Below, piece by piece: positions 7,339 to 17,012 of a stretch of DNA of 64,000 nucleotides (positions within the stretch are counted from its first letter, which is position 1; every line of letters begins with the position of its first letter). Source of the DNA: Dichelobacter nodosus (GTDB lineage Bacteria > Pseudomonadota > Gammaproteobacteria > Cardiobacteriales > Cardiobacteriaceae). The position numbers and the translations under genes are program-made. The stretch is from assembly GCF_001263335.1 (NCBI RefSeq), contig NZ_LGVW01000028.1:222001-286000 (forward strand), written 5' to 3'. The notes beneath the pieces are model-generated. The model was given only the letters and a program-made list of their open reading frames with translations, did no database searches and was not told the origin of the DNA.

Positions 7339-7989
7339 ATGTCTCGTCAACATATCGTATTGTTTATATTATTCTTTTTAATTTTCATCAGCGCCATTAT
7401 CATCATAAAAGTGCATTCTGCGCCCCAATATCGCACCCGTTCGGAGCAAAAAGGCGCGCTCGGCGAAGCAAAAGTTTCCGCACTCAATCAACAACTTAAC
7501 CGCCATTATCAAGCGCTTGATGACATATTAATGCCGTTAAAAAATGGTAAAACCACCCAAATCGACCACATCATTTTTTCCCCTTTTGGGATTTTCGTTA
7601 TTGAAACCAAAAACATGAGCGGTTGGATTTTTGGTGACGAAAACGCAGCTTATTGGACGCAAGTTTTGCCCAACGGACGCCAATTTTCGTTTCAAAATCC
7701 ACTACATCAAAACCGCAAACATTGCCGTGTTATCTGCGAAAGTCTACATTTACCGGCTATCAATATTATTTCGGTCATCGTTTTTATTGGCGATTGCAGT
7801 TTTAAAACGCCGATGCCAAGCAACGTATGTTTGGGGGGGAAAGCTTATTTGCGCTATATAAAACGCCGAAAGAAAATCCGTATTCCCCAAAAATATATCA
7901 TGCCGATGATGCGGCATATTAACGCGGTACGTTTAAAAAATACGGAAAAAAACCGGCGCCGTCACATTCAAAACCTGCAATCATCTTGA
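7339..7989 (+). CDS. NERD-domain protein with N-terminal membrane anchor
   Basis: Residues 6-25 form one hydrophobic membrane segment. A NERD domain follows: GALGEAKVSALNQQL (39-53), QIDHIIFSPFGIFVIETKN (74-92) and FQNPLHQNRKH. The E, D and E-x-K residues match the nuclease-like core of the family, so a role in nucleic acid handling is suggested but not shown. The last 40 residues are very basic (RYIKRRKKIRI, KNTEKNRRRH). AAGGA six bases before the ATG supports the start. The gene stands alone, divergent from surE and convergent with rlpA. Confidence 0.85.
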   Translation: MSRQHIVLFILFFLIFISAIIIIKVHSAPQYRTRSEQKGALGEAKVSALNQQLNRHYQALDDILMPLKNGKTTQIDHIIFSPFGIFVIETKNMSGWIFGDENAAYWTQVLPNGRQFSFQNPLHQNRKHCRVICESLHLPAINIISVIVFIGDCSFKTPMPSNVCLGGKAYLRYIKRRKKIRIPQKYIMPMMRHINAVRLKNTEKNRRRHIQNLQSS

Positions 7990-7992
7990 CCA

Positions 7993-8595
7993 TTATTTTA
8001 CGGTCACAATACTGACATTGGTCACGCCTGAATGCAGCAATCCAATTTTTTGTGCGGCGGCTTGAGAAAGATCGAGCACACGATTGCTATGAAAAGGACC
8101 GCGGTCGTTGATTTTTACCACTACACTTTTACCATTTTTTAAATTTGTCACTCTGATTTTAGTGCCCAAAGGTAAACGTTTGTGGGCAGCAGTCAGTTCA
8201 TTTTGATTAAAAATTTCACCACTTGCCGTTTTTTTACCGTGAAAACCCGGACCATACCAAGAAGCGGTTCCTTCTTGTTTAAAATCATTAGCATGCGCTA
8301 AAGTTTGATATGTTTTTCCGCGGACGGTGTATTCATAAGATGTAGCTTCTGCTATCGCAGCGCTTTTTTCCACCGCGTTTTTTTGATTATCATCAAGCAA
8401 ACTAAGGCGCGAACGCTCATATTCAGATTTTGTAAAATCCAAATATTTCACGATTTTGATGGGTTGCTCACGATCCTTTGCTTGTTTATCAGATTCAGAT
8501 TCAGAAAAATCTTTCTCTTGAGGCGCTGATATTGTTTGGCTAAAAGAAGGCAGACTCGCCAAAAGCACGATTAGCGCGATATTTCGTGTAATCAT
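7993..8595 (-). CDS. rlpA: RlpA-like double-psi beta-barrel protein (septal lytic transglycosylase family)
   Basis: The 200-residue protein has a signal peptide (NIALIVLLASLPSFSQTISA), an acidic linker and a C-terminal double-psi beta-barrel: GTASWYGPGFHGKKTASGEI, AAHKRLPLGTKIRVTNL and VKINDRGPFHSNRVLDLS. The E, H and D positions used by active RlpA enzymes on peptide-free glycan are present. It has no cysteine, so it is not a lipoprotein here, and it lacks the C-terminal SPOR domain seen in many relatives. It ends the mre/mrd operon after mltB with an 18-base gap, the usual position for rlpA. Confidence 0.92.
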   Translation of the reverse strand: MITRNIALIVLLASLPSFSQTISAPQEKDFSESESDKQAKDREQPIKIVKYLDFTKSEYERSRLSLLDDNQKNAVEKSAAIAEATSYEYTVRGKTYQTLAHANDFKQEGTASWYGPGFHGKKTASGEIFNQNELTAAHKRLPLGTKIRVTNLKNGKSVVVKINDRGPFHSNRVLDLSQAAAQKIGLLHSGVTNVSIVTVK

Positions 8596-8613
8596 TAGTG
8601 TTCTCGGTTAAGT

Positions 8614-9630
8614 TTACGGAATTTGAGTGTTAATCTTTCGATTAATACTTTCTGCTAATTCGATGACCGCCATAGCGTACATCGGCGAGCTATTATAGCG
8701 AGTCACAACGTAAAAGTTATTATCAGTCAACCAATAAAGTGATCCTTTCTCTCCTTGTAAAATCAAGGTTCCCAAATTTTTCCGCTGATTTAAACCTAAC
8801 CATTTCATGAATTTTTGGTCATTTTTCAGGCTGTTGCCGTTCATTAAATCTTCTGCGGGAATGTGCGGTTTATGACTTTCACCAAAATGCGGGTGCGTCA
8901 AAGATGACGTTAACGGATAAACGAGTTGCCCATCTTTTTCCCACTGCCGATTTTTTAAATAACGCGCAATGCTTCCAATCGCATCAGCGGGACTGCCCCA
9001 CAAATCCACCCGACCATCGCCATCAAAATCAACGGCATCATTGAGATAACTATTCGGCATAAATTGCGCCATGCCCATAGCGCCAGCATAAGATCCTTTA
9101 ATTTGTAACGGATTCCAATTTTCGCGCTGCGCCAAAATTAAAAAACGATCCAATTCACCGCAAAAAAAATCCGCGCGCGGGGGATAATCAAAACACAAAG
9201 TAGCGAGCGCCGTTAAAACCGGCGTATCGCCAGTAACCGTGCCATAACGCGTTTCCACGCCAATAATGGCAACAATAATGCTCGGATCAACACCGTACTC
9301 TTCCTGTGCTTTTTTTAACCACCAATAATGGTTGCGATAAAAATCAATGCCGCCGGCAATGCGCGCTTCATCATGAAAAATTTGACGATATTCAAACCAC
9401 GGCTTGGTTTTTTCCGCCGGTTTACTGATTTTTTTCAAAACGTCATCATCGCGCTGAATTGCCATTAATAACCGCGATAAATAGTTAAAATCCATTTTTT
9501 CGCGGTAACTTAGAGCAGTCATATGATCCACCGCTTCTCGATTGCGCGCATAATTTTTCGCATAGCCATCAGTTGGCGATAAAGATAAACCAACAATTAA
9601 AACGATGATGCTCAAAAAACCATTCCTCAT
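8614..9630 (-). CDS. mltB: Lytic murein transglycosylase B
   Basis: The 338-residue protein has an N-terminal signal sequence (LSIIVLIVGLSLSPTDGYA) without a lipobox cysteine. The family core is visible: SIIVAIIGVETRYGTVTGD with the catalytic glutamate, PPRADFFCGELDRFL, and the SYAGAMGMAQFMPNSYL and DFDGDGRVDLW segments. It cuts the glycan strands of murein to form 1,6-anhydro ends. Its start overlaps the rodA stop by 4 bases. The lack of a lipid anchor suggests a soluble periplasmic form. Confidence 0.95.
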   Translation of the reverse strand: MRNGFLSIIVLIVGLSLSPTDGYAKNYARNREAVDHMTALSYREKMDFNYLSRLLMAIQRDDDVLKKISKPAEKTKPWFEYRQIFHDEARIAGGIDFYRNHYWWLKKAQEEYGVDPSIIVAIIGVETRYGTVTGDTPVLTALATLCFDYPPRADFFCGELDRFLILAQRENWNPLQIKGSYAGAMGMAQFMPNSYLNDAVDFDGDGRVDLWGSPADAIGSIARYLKNRQWEKDGQLVYPLTSSLTHPHFGESHKPHIPAEDLMNGNSLKNDQKFMKWLGLNQRKNLGTLILQGEKGSLYWLTDNNFYVVTRYNSSPMYAMAVIELAESINRKINTQIP

Positions 9631-10751
9631 AACTGCTCCTGTTCTTTGTCAGACATAAATCCAGCGTGTACATTCATTGCAAGGGCAAAAGCAACCATTA
9701 ACGATAATATCGAACTGCCCCCGTAACTGATTAATGCCAACGGTAATCCCACCACCGGCAAAAATCCACTCACCATACCGATATTGACAAATACATTAAT
9801 AAAAAAAGTTAAAAAAACACTACCGCTTAAAATGCAAGCGAAACGGTCGGTTAGGCGGGTGGATAAGTATAACCCACGCAAAATAATGAGTAAGTATATC
9901 GTCAGCAATATCGTCACCCCGATTAAACCGTGTTCTTCTGCGAGCACGGCAAAAATAAAATCCGTACTCGATTCGGGTAAAAACGCCAATTGCGATTGCG
10001 TTCCCGACATATAACCTTTACCAAAAACGCCGCCCGAACCGATGGCAATTTTCGACTGAATAATGTGATAACCCGCGCCAAACGGATCCGCTTCGGGATT
10101 AAACAAAGTTAAAATCCGCTGCCGCTGATAATCTTTAATGCCCCAAAACCAAAAAACCGGCAAAATCACCGCGGTTAACGTGATTAAAATCCCCAAAAAC
10201 CACCAAGAAAGTCCCGCTAAAAATAAAGCGATGATGCCCGACGCGGTCACTAAAATTGCCGTTCCCAAATCGGGCTGCAAAAAAATAAACCAAACGGGAA
10301 AAATGATAAACAACGCGATGGCAAAAATATCCTGACTGCGCGGTAATTGCGCTTGACGGCTGGCATACCACGCCACCATCATCGGCACGCTTAATTTTGC
10401 TAATTCTGACGGTTGCACGCGCAAAAATTTCAAATCTAACCAACGTTGAGCGCCGCCGGCGCTACTGCCAAAAAACAACACCAAAATCAGCAGCACGATC
10501 GTTATCACGTATAAAAAAGGTGTTAATTTCCGAATCAATACGGACGGCACCATCATAATGAACAAAAAAACGCTCCACGCCAGCGCAAAATGAAGCATTT
10601 GCCGCCACAAAATATGCGCATCGTTATTGGAACTGTATAAAATCAATAAACTGCCGAGCATCAGCAATAACAATAATAAAATCAACCACCAATCAAAACG
10701 TTTTAACCAATTGGACATGCCCTGCCACGGTTGATCATGATCGGCAATCAT
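9627..10751 (-). CDS. rodA: SEDS peptidoglycan polymerase RodA
   Basis: A 374-residue multi-pass membrane protein of the SEDS family. RWLDLKFLRVQPSELAKLSV, QPDLGTAILV, FGAGYHIIQSKIAIGSGG and GLPLALISYGGSSILSL are the typical signatures. RodA polymerises lipid II into glycan during elongation together with PBP2, whose gene lies directly upstream with a 4-base overlap. mltB follows with another 4-base overlap. A second SEDS gene in the window (31436-32629) is ftsW; genomic partners separate the two. Confidence 0.97.
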   Translation of the reverse strand: MIADHDQPWQGMSNWLKRFDWWLILLLLLLMLGSLLILYSSNNDAHILWRQMLHFALAWSVFLFIMMVPSVLIRKLTPFLYVITIVLLILVLFFGSSAGGAQRWLDLKFLRVQPSELAKLSVPMMVAWYASRQAQLPRSQDIFAIALFIIFPVWFIFLQPDLGTAILVTASGIIALFLAGLSWWFLGILITLTAVILPVFWFWGIKDYQRQRILTLFNPEADPFGAGYHIIQSKIAIGSGGVFGKGYMSGTQSQLAFLPESSTDFIFAVLAEEHGLIGVTILLTIYLLIILRGLYLSTRLTDRFACILSGSVFLTFFINVFVNIGMVSGFLPVVGLPLALISYGGSSILSLMVAFALAMNVHAGFMSDKEQEQL

Positions 10752-12646
10752 AATGTTGTTTGCTCCTTCTGATTTAAATAAAAATCACAAATTTCACGAA
10801 CCATCGGCGCCGCAACCGAACTGCCCCCGCCGCCGCGTTCGACCACCAAACTAATTGCCATCTTCGGCGCTTTCACCGGCGCATAAGCAATAAACATTGC
10901 ATTATCCTGATGCTCTTTGGCAAGTTGTTTACTGGGAATGCGTTTATTATTTTTAAACGAAATCACCTGCACGGTTCCTGATTTTGCTGCCATGCGATAT
11001 TGCAATCCCTGCGCGATTTTGCTCGCGGTACCGCCGCGCCCGTGTACCACATCTTCCAAAGCACGCTCTACAATATGCCATTGATTTTCATTATAAATAT
11101 CCATAACGCTTGCCGGCGGTTGATTCATCGCAATAAAAGACATCGTTACGGGATCGTAGACGCGGCGCAATAAATGCGGCACAAACGTTTTGCCTTTTCG
11201 CGCGATTAAAGTAGTCATATAAGCCAATTGCAGCGGCGTTGTCGTCATAAAACCTTGCCCGATGCTGACATTCACCGTATCGCCGATATACCAATTACTT
11301 TGGTAAAGATTTTGCTTCCACTGCCGATTGGGCATAATTCCGGACGCTTCATTAGGCAAATCGATGCCCGTTAAACGACCAATAGCAAAATGGCGCAAAT
11401 ATTCATACATGCGATCAATGCCCATTTGCGCGCCCAAAGAATAAAAATAAACATCACAAGAATGCGCGATCGCCTGCCGTCCCGTTAAACTGCCGTGACC
11501 GCTGCGTTTCCAACAATGAAAACGTTTTTTACTATTGGCAATCGTGTAATGACCGCTGCAATAAATACGGGTTGACGGCTGCACAATTTGATAATGAAGT
11601 CCTGCGAGTAACATCAGCGGTTTGATAACGGATCCCGGCGGATAAGCGCCTTTTAATGCACGATCGTATAAAGGTCCGTGCGGATCTTCGAGTAAACGTT
11701 GATAATGGCGCTGGGAAATACCTTGTGTAAATAAATTGCTATCAAAACCGGGTTTGGAAACCATCGCTAAAACGCTGCCGTTTTCCGGATTAATCACCAC
11801 GCACGCGCCGCGATAATCGCCCAAAATGTCGTAAATAAATTTTTGTAATCCAACGTCCAAACTTAAATAAATATCTTCACCGCGCTGCGCCGGCACTTCG
11901 CTTAAAACGCGCACCAAATTATTATTAGCATCGGTTTCAACTTGCTGATAACCCGATTTGCCGCGCAACCGTTCCTCATATTGCCGCTCAATGCCCAAAC
12001 GTCCAATAAAACGAATGCCGCGATAATCATCGGGATTAATATCGGCTAAATCTTCTTCGCTGATGCGATTGGTATAACCGATAACGTGCGCGGTGAGTTC
12101 GCCGTACGGATAATAACGTTCGTAATACGGTTCAATTTCCACGCCGGCAAATTGATATAAATGCGCCGATAAACGGTAATATTCCCCTTCATTTAATGAA
12201 GCTTTTAATACTACGTTTTCATAACGCCGAGAAGCTTGGAATTGTTCAATAAATTGCGCTTTTTCTTCCGCGCTCAACGGCAAAATGGTTTCGATTTTTC
12301 CCAATAAATCATGAACATTATCAACATGCGATGGATTGACGGTTACTTGATAGCGCAAAATATTTTCCGTCAGCGCCACGCCGCGCGCGTCGTAGATCGT
12401 GCCGCGTTCGGGAACTAACGGTTTGATGCGAATACGATTAAGTTCTGAGCGCGTACTGTAATATTCGTGGCGGTTGACTTGCAAATAAAAAAGCCGCGCA
12501 AATAAACTCAACATGCCCGCAATCACGATCACCATGCAAAAAACCACGCGGCGGGTAAAAGAAAGTTTGAGATAAGCGTCGCCATCGCTTTGTTCGGGAA
12601 TAGACGACAAAGAATCGCGGTATTTCAAGGGATTATTCATGTTCAC
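10748..12646 (-). CDS. mrdA: Penicillin-binding protein 2 (elongation transpeptidase)
   Basis: The 632-residue protein has one N-terminal membrane helix (VVFCMVIVIAGMLSLFARLF), a PBP dimerisation domain starting near ERGTIYDARGVALTEN and a transpeptidase domain. Active-site motifs are SVIK (serine near residue 339, in YPPGSVIKP), SCD (AHSCDVYFYSLG) and KSGT (AAKSGTVQV). It crosslinks murein during cell elongation. The GTG at 12646 overlaps the end of mreD; an ATG two codons later (12640) is an equally good start, and neither has a clear ribosome binding site, suggesting coupling to mreD. Confidence 0.97.
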   Translation of the reverse strand: MNMNNPLKYRDSLSSIPEQSDGDAYLKLSFTRRVVFCMVIVIAGMLSLFARLFYLQVNRHEYYSTRSELNRIRIKPLVPERGTIYDARGVALTENILRYQVTVNPSHVDNVHDLLGKIETILPLSAEEKAQFIEQFQASRRYENVVLKASLNEGEYYRLSAHLYQFAGVEIEPYYERYYPYGELTAHVIGYTNRISEEDLADINPDDYRGIRFIGRLGIERQYEERLRGKSGYQQVETDANNNLVRVLSEVPAQRGEDIYLSLDVGLQKFIYDILGDYRGACVVINPENGSVLAMVSKPGFDSNLFTQGISQRHYQRLLEDPHGPLYDRALKGAYPPGSVIKPLMLLAGLHYQIVQPSTRIYCSGHYTIANSKKRFHCWKRSGHGSLTGRQAIAHSCDVYFYSLGAQMGIDRMYEYLRHFAIGRLTGIDLPNEASGIMPNRQWKQNLYQSNWYIGDTVNVSIGQGFMTTTPLQLAYMTTLIARKGKTFVPHLLRRVYDPVTMSFIAMNQPPASVMDIYNENQWHIVERALEDVVHGRGGTASKIAQGLQYRMAAKSGTVQVISFKNNKRIPSKQLAKEHQDNAMFIAYAPVKAPKMAISLVVERGGGGSSVAAPMVREICDFYLNQKEQTTL

Positions 12647-13115
12647 GAGGAATAAAACGCATGATAAATTTACTGGTGAGTACGTTAATAATCGGCCAAA
12701 TCAGCAGTTGCGCCAAAATGCTTCCGTACCACCCCGAAATCGCCGGCACACGCATCACCAAATAAAACAGTAAAAATTTTAAAATCACAAAACACACTGA
12801 AGTGACGATCATCGCGGCGATTTGTTCAAAAGTAGAGCTGATAATCCAAAACCGGCGCATCGGAAATAGCGCAAATGCCATGATGGTGTATAAAAGACCA
12901 TGAAAACCCAACCAAACCGATGCCGCCATATCCGCCAATAAACTCACCGGCAATAAATAGCGCCAAATGGGCAAAGTTGGCGCATGAAAATATAAATACA
13001 CCATCATCACCACTAAAATATCGGGCAAAACTATCCACGGCGCAAAAACGGCTAACAGCATCTGCACCGCCCAGCCGCTTAATAAAAACAAGAATACGGG
13101 ATAATGACGCATCAC
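12633..13115 (-). CDS. mreD: Rod shape-determining protein MreD
   Basis: A 160-residue very hydrophobic protein with about five to six membrane segments (for example PVFLFLLSGWAVQMLLAVF and FVILKFLLFYLVMRV). MreD sequences are weakly conserved; identification rests on length, membrane profile and position between mreC and mrdA. It belongs to the elongation complex that links MreB filaments to PBP2 and RodA. The start overlaps mreC by 4 bases and the end overlaps mrdA. Confidence 0.93.
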   Translation of the reverse strand: MMRHYPVFLFLLSGWAVQMLLAVFAPWIVLPDILVVMMVYLYFHAPTLPIWRYLLPVSLLADMAASVWLGFHGLLYTIMAFALFPMRRFWIISSTFEQIAAMIVTSVCFVILKFLLFYLVMRVPAISGWYGSILAQLLIWPIINVLTSKFIMRFIPREHE

Positions 13116-13984
13116 TTTTCTTCCTCTTTTTCCGGCGCCGGCGGCCCTACGGGAATATAAAGCGAATCAGCGAGTTGCCGGCGGTCGAGTAGTAATACTT
13201 CTAACATCGTTTGCAAATGCGCGAGCGGTTTTAAGCGCACTTGCAAAAAGCCGTAGCGCTGCTCACGATTAACGCTAACCACTTCTGCAACCGGATAACC
13301 GCGCGGAAAAATACCGCCTAATCCCGAACTTAATAAATGATCGCCGATGCGAATATCAGTTTCCAAACGCAACGCCGGCATCGTTAAAACGCCTGCCTCT
13401 GCCGAACCGGATAATAAAGCGCGCTGATGCGTGCGTTCGATATAAACGGGAACGCGGCTGCGCCCGTCGCTAATCAACATCACTTCCGCCTGATTCGGGT
13501 AAACAGCAATCACTTGCCCGATTAAACCGTGCGGATCGATCACGGCTTGATGCTCGTAAACGCCATCGCGCGCACCTTTATTAATCATCACCGTTTCTCG
13601 ATAACCTTCGATCATCGTATCGCTTAATTCTGCCACCATCACCGGCTCCGTCACGTTGGCAACGGATTCCATTAACATTCTCAAACGGCGATTTTCCGCC
13701 TGCAAATGTCCTAATAATTGCATTTGCGCCCGCAACATTTCGTTTTCGCGCAATAAATTATCGCAGCGAGAAGCTAAAGCTTTTTTGTTTTGCCATTGAT
13801 AAAGATATTGCCGCAAATTCAACCACGGCGCTTGAATAACCGCCCGCAACGGGTGATAAATCCATTGATACAATTCAGCTTGTACGGGTTGCAACCAAGA
13901 ACCCGTACCTTGCGCAATTAATAAAGAAAGCGATAAAAAAGCGGCAAAAGTGGTGCGCAAAACCCAACCGCGGCGCGTTAACAT
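13112..13984 (-). CDS. mreC: Rod shape-determining protein MreC
   Basis: The 290-residue protein has a short cytoplasmic end, one membrane helix (TTFAAFLSLSLLIAQG), a coiled-coil (CDNLLRENEMLRAQMQLLGH) and a periplasmic beta domain (INKGARDGVYEHQAVIDPHG, GLIGQVIAVYPNQAEVMLIS, LSSGLGGIFPRGYPVAEV). MreC dimers hold PBP2 in its active form. The C-terminal tail is rich in P and E. It starts 1 base after the mreB stop, in the usual mreB-mreC-mreD order. Confidence 0.97.
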   Translation of the reverse strand: MLTRRGWVLRTTFAAFLSLSLLIAQGTGSWLQPVQAELYQWIYHPLRAVIQAPWLNLRQYLYQWQNKKALASRCDNLLRENEMLRAQMQLLGHLQAENRRLRMLMESVANVTEPVMVAELSDTMIEGYRETVMINKGARDGVYEHQAVIDPHGLIGQVIAVYPNQAEVMLISDGRSRVPVYIERTHQRALLSGSAEAGVLTMPALRLETDIRIGDHLLSSGLGGIFPRGYPVAEVVSVNREQRYGFLQVRLKPLAHLQTMLEVLLLDRRQLADSLYIPVGPPAPEKEEEK

Positions 13985-13985
13985 T

Positions 13986-15035
13986 TTAAGGCATTAAAAA
14001 AGAAGCCACGCCGCGTTGATCGAGTAAATCAAGCAATTTTCCGCCGCCGCGCGCCACACAGGTTAACGGTTCATCAGCAATAATGACGTTTAAACGGGTT
14101 TCTTCCATAATTAAACGGTCAATATCGCGCAACAATGCGCCGCCGCCAGTTAATACGATGCCGCGGTCAGCAATATCAGCCGCGAGTTCGGGTGGTGTTT
14201 TTTCCAATGCTTGTTTTACCGCGCGCACGATTGCGTTTAACGGTTCTTGTAACGCTTCAAGAATTTCATTGGAATTGATCACAAAACTGCGCGGCGCGCC
14301 TTCTTGTTGATTTGTGCCGCGCACTTCAAGCTCGCGCACTTCTGACGTTGGATAAGCGCAACCAATTTCTTTTTTCAAACGTTCTGCCGTCGGCAAACCA
14401 ATCACGATGCCAAAATTACGGCGAATATAATCGATGATAGCGTTATCAAATTTATCGCCGCCGGTGCGCACTGATGCCGAATAAACAATTCCGTTTAACG
14501 ATAAAACGGCTACTTCACTGGTGCCGCCGCCAATATCAACGACCATGGAACCGTATGCTTCATCAATCGGAATACCCGCGCCGATTGCCGCTGCCATCGG
14601 TTCTTGAATAATGAATACATCGCGGGCGCCGGCTCTATCTACGGCTTCCCGAATCGCCCGTTCTTCAACTTGCGTTGCGCCAGAAGGCATACAAACAATA
14701 ACGCGTGGGCTGGGGCGAAATAATCCGCTGCGATGATGCGCTTGACGAATAAAGTGATCCAACATCATGGCAGTAATATTAAAATCGGCGATGACGCCAT
14801 CTTGCAGCGGACGCACGGTGGTTAAATTATCCGGCGTCCGTCCCAACATTTGCTTTGCCTGTGAACCGTAGGCAACGATCTTTTTCCGTCCATCTTTGGG
14901 ATCTTGGGAGATGGCAACCACGGAAGGTTCATTTAAAACTAAACCTTCTCCTCGCACATAAATCAAGGTATTTGCTGTTCCGAGATCAACGGATAAATCA
15001 CTCGAAAACATTCTGCTAAACAATTTCAACCTCAT
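13986..15035 (-). CDS. mreB: Rod shape-determining protein MreB (bacterial actin)
   Basis: The 349-residue actin-fold protein has the phosphate-1 loop [15 protein letters not shown], phosphate-2 [16 protein letters not shown] and the adenosine motif [15 protein letters not shown]. The N-terminus [19 protein letters not shown] is the amphipathic membrane-binding start of gammaproteobacterial MreB. It forms short filaments that organise elongation of the side wall. It heads the mre/mrd operon and has its own promoter-like sequence upstream, divergent from gatC. Confidence 0.98.
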   Translation of the reverse strand: MRLKLFSRMFSSDLSVDLGTANTLIYVRGEGLVLNEPSVVAISQDPKDGRKKIVAYGSQAKQMLGRTPDNLTTVRPLQDGVIADFNITAMMLDHFIRQAHHRSGLFRPSPRVIVCMPSGATQVEERAIREAVDRAGARDVFIIQEPMAAAIGAGIPIDEAYGSMVVDIGGGTSEVAVLSLNGIVYSASVRTGGDKFDNAIIDYIRRNFGIVIGLPTAERLKKEIGCAYPTSEVRELEVRGTNQQEGAPRSFVINSNEILEALQEPLNAIVRAVKQALEKTPPELAADIADRGIVLTGGGALLRDIDRLIMEETRLNVIIADEPLTCVARGGGKLLDLLDQRGVASFLMP

Positions 15036-15096
15036 AAATAACTGCCTCTAAAAAACCACGCCCGTCATCACGAGCAGATGCAAAAATAAGGCGGTT

Positions 15097-15125
15097 ATGA
15101 TACCGTTCTACTCGTTTTTTCCAAA
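15097..15125 (-). promoter_or_regulatory. Probable promoter of the mreB operon
   Basis: On the minus strand TTTGGA (15120-15125) and TATCAT (15097-15102) are 17 bases apart, about 60 bases before the mreB ATG. The 192-base gap also has to hold the gatC promoter; TTGCCG and GATAAC 17 bases apart near 15177-15205 on the plus strand are a candidate. Confidence 0.5.
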
Positions 15126-15227
15126 GAGGCGGATTAAAAATATTCATCTGCCGACAGCTCAAAATCATTTGTTGATTGCCGGTTATAAAAATCGCGGCGA
15201 TAACGTTTTACGTTCAAGGAACCGAAA

Positions 15228-15518
15228 ATGACACAAATTAATCCTGAAATCGTTAGAAAAACGGCAAAATTGTCGTTACTCGCATTAAGCGAGGAAGAAG
15301 TGGCACAGTTTTCCCAAGAACTCGCACAAATTTTTCCTTTGTTTGATGCCTTAAATCATGAAGATATCAGCGCACTTTCTCCGCTTGCGCACCCGCTTGA
15401 GCTTCATCAGCCGATGCGTCCTGATATTGCCATCGAGTGCGATTTATTAGCATCGATTGCAGAAAATGCCCCCGAATTTGAACAACAATTTATCACCGTA
15501 CCCAAAGTTATCGAGTAA
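15228..15518 (+). CDS. gatC: Asp-tRNA(Asn)/Glu-tRNA(Gln) amidotransferase subunit C
   Basis: The 96-residue protein has the GatC layout: an N-terminal helix ([20 protein letters not shown]), [20 protein letters not shown] and [20 protein letters not shown]. GatC wraps around GatA and stabilises the GatCAB enzyme that amidates misacylated Asp-tRNA(Asn) or Glu-tRNA(Gln). AAGGAACC precedes the ATG. gatA follows after 2 bases. The position divergent from mreB matches Pseudomonas, where gatB also follows. Confidence 0.95.
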
Positions 15519-15520
15519 TC

Positions 15521-16984
15521 ATGAGCGATTTGCACCATAAAACCGTCGCAGAACTGGCGACCTTATTACACAATAAAACGCTTTCTTCCGTTGAACTCAC
15601 TCAACATTTTTTATCACGAATTCAACAATATAATCCCAAATTAAACGCCTATATTTGCACCACCGCCGATAGAGCTTTGGCTGATGCAAAAGCCAGCGAT
15701 GAACGCCGCCAAAAAGGCGCCGCGCATTCGCCGTTAGACGGCATTCCCATGGGGCACAAAGATCTTTTTTGCACCAAGGGCATTGCCACAACTGCCGGCT
15801 CAAAAATGCTCGAACGCTTCATTCCTTCTTATACGGCAACCGTTGTCGCGCGTTTAGAAGCAGCTGGCTCCGTGCTTACCGGCAAACTTTCTATGGACGA
15901 ATTTGCCATGGGATCTTCGAATGAACGCAGCTATTTTGGCGCCGTATACAATCCGTGGGACGAACAACGTATTCCCGGCGGTTCATCAGGCGGTTCTGCA
16001 GCGGCAGTTGCCGCGCGTTTAATTCCGTATGCAACCGGATCAGATACCGGCGGCTCTGTTCGTCAGCCAGCGGCTTATTGCGGCATCACCGGCATTAAAC
16101 CTACTTATGGCACCTGCTCGCGTTGGGGCATGATTGCTTACGCGTCTAGTTTGGATCAGGCGGGCGTGTTAGCAAAAACGGCGCAAGATTGCGCGCTGAT
16201 TTTAAACGAGATGGCAGGACACGATCCCAAAGATTCAACCTCCAATCCCAAAGCGTTAACTCAATTTGATCACGAATTAAACCGCGATCTTGACGGCATC
16301 ACTATTGGTTTGCCCAGCAATTATTTAGCAGGACTCGACGCCAAAATTGCCGAAAAACTCCAGCAAACCGCCGCACTTTATGAAAAACTTGGCGCCACTA
16401 TTAAAGAAATTACGTTAAGCGCAACCGATGTCGCCATCGCCAGTTATTATCTGATTTCTTCTGCGGAAGCGTCATCTAACTTAGAACGTTTTGACGGCGT
16501 ACATTACGGTTATCGTTGCGCCAATCCGAAAGATCTTAGTGATTTATACGAACGCAGCCGCAGTGAAGGATTTGGCGCTGAAGTCAAACGCCGCATTATG
16601 ATCGGTACTTATGCCCTTTCTGCCGGTTATTATGATGCTTATTATGAACAAGCGCGCCGCGGTCGCCGCGCCATTCTCAATAGTTTTTTACAAGCTTTTA
16701 AAGAATGCGATGTGATTTTAGGGCCAACAACACCTACCACGGCATATCCGTTGGGCAGTAAAGTTGATGATCCCGTCGCAATGTTTTTAGGGGATTTGTA
16801 TACCGTATCCGCGAATCTCGCGGGGCTGCCGGCTTTGAGCCACCCAGCAGGTTTTATCGACGGTTTGCCCGTAGGCTGCCAACTCATCGGCGCTCATTTT
16901 AGCGAGCCGCAGCTGTTAAATTTGGCGCATCGTTTCCAACAAGAAACTGATTTCCATCAGCAAATTCCCGAACATTATCGTTAA
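15521..16984 (+). CDS. gatA: Asp-tRNA(Asn)/Glu-tRNA(Gln) amidotransferase subunit A
   Basis: The 487-residue amidase-signature protein has the Ser-cisSer-Lys machinery: [12 protein letters not shown] with the lysine, [20 protein letters not shown] and [16 protein letters not shown] with the catalytic serine. It releases ammonia from glutamine for the GatB kinase/transamidase. gatB, the third gene of the usual set, is not downstream and not elsewhere in the window; the next gene is on the other strand after a bidirectional hairpin. Since the enzyme needs all subunits, gatB should be elsewhere in the genome. Confidence 0.97.
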
Positions 16985-16988
16985 AACA

Positions 16989-17012
16989 AAAAGCCAGTTA
17001 ATACTGGCTTTT
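16989..17012. terminator. Bidirectional terminator between gatA and the ABC-F gene
   Basis: A 10-bp stem AAAAGCCAGT / ACTGGCTTTT with a 4-base loop TAAT. It carries T residues on both sides, so it can stop gatCA on plus and the ABC-F unit on minus. The stem includes the stop codon of the ABC-F gene. Confidence 0.85.

Noticed and set aside
7206-7499. 97-codon frame on plus before and inside the NERD gene
   Set aside because: It overlaps the NERD frame, which has a good ribosome binding site and a recognised domain.
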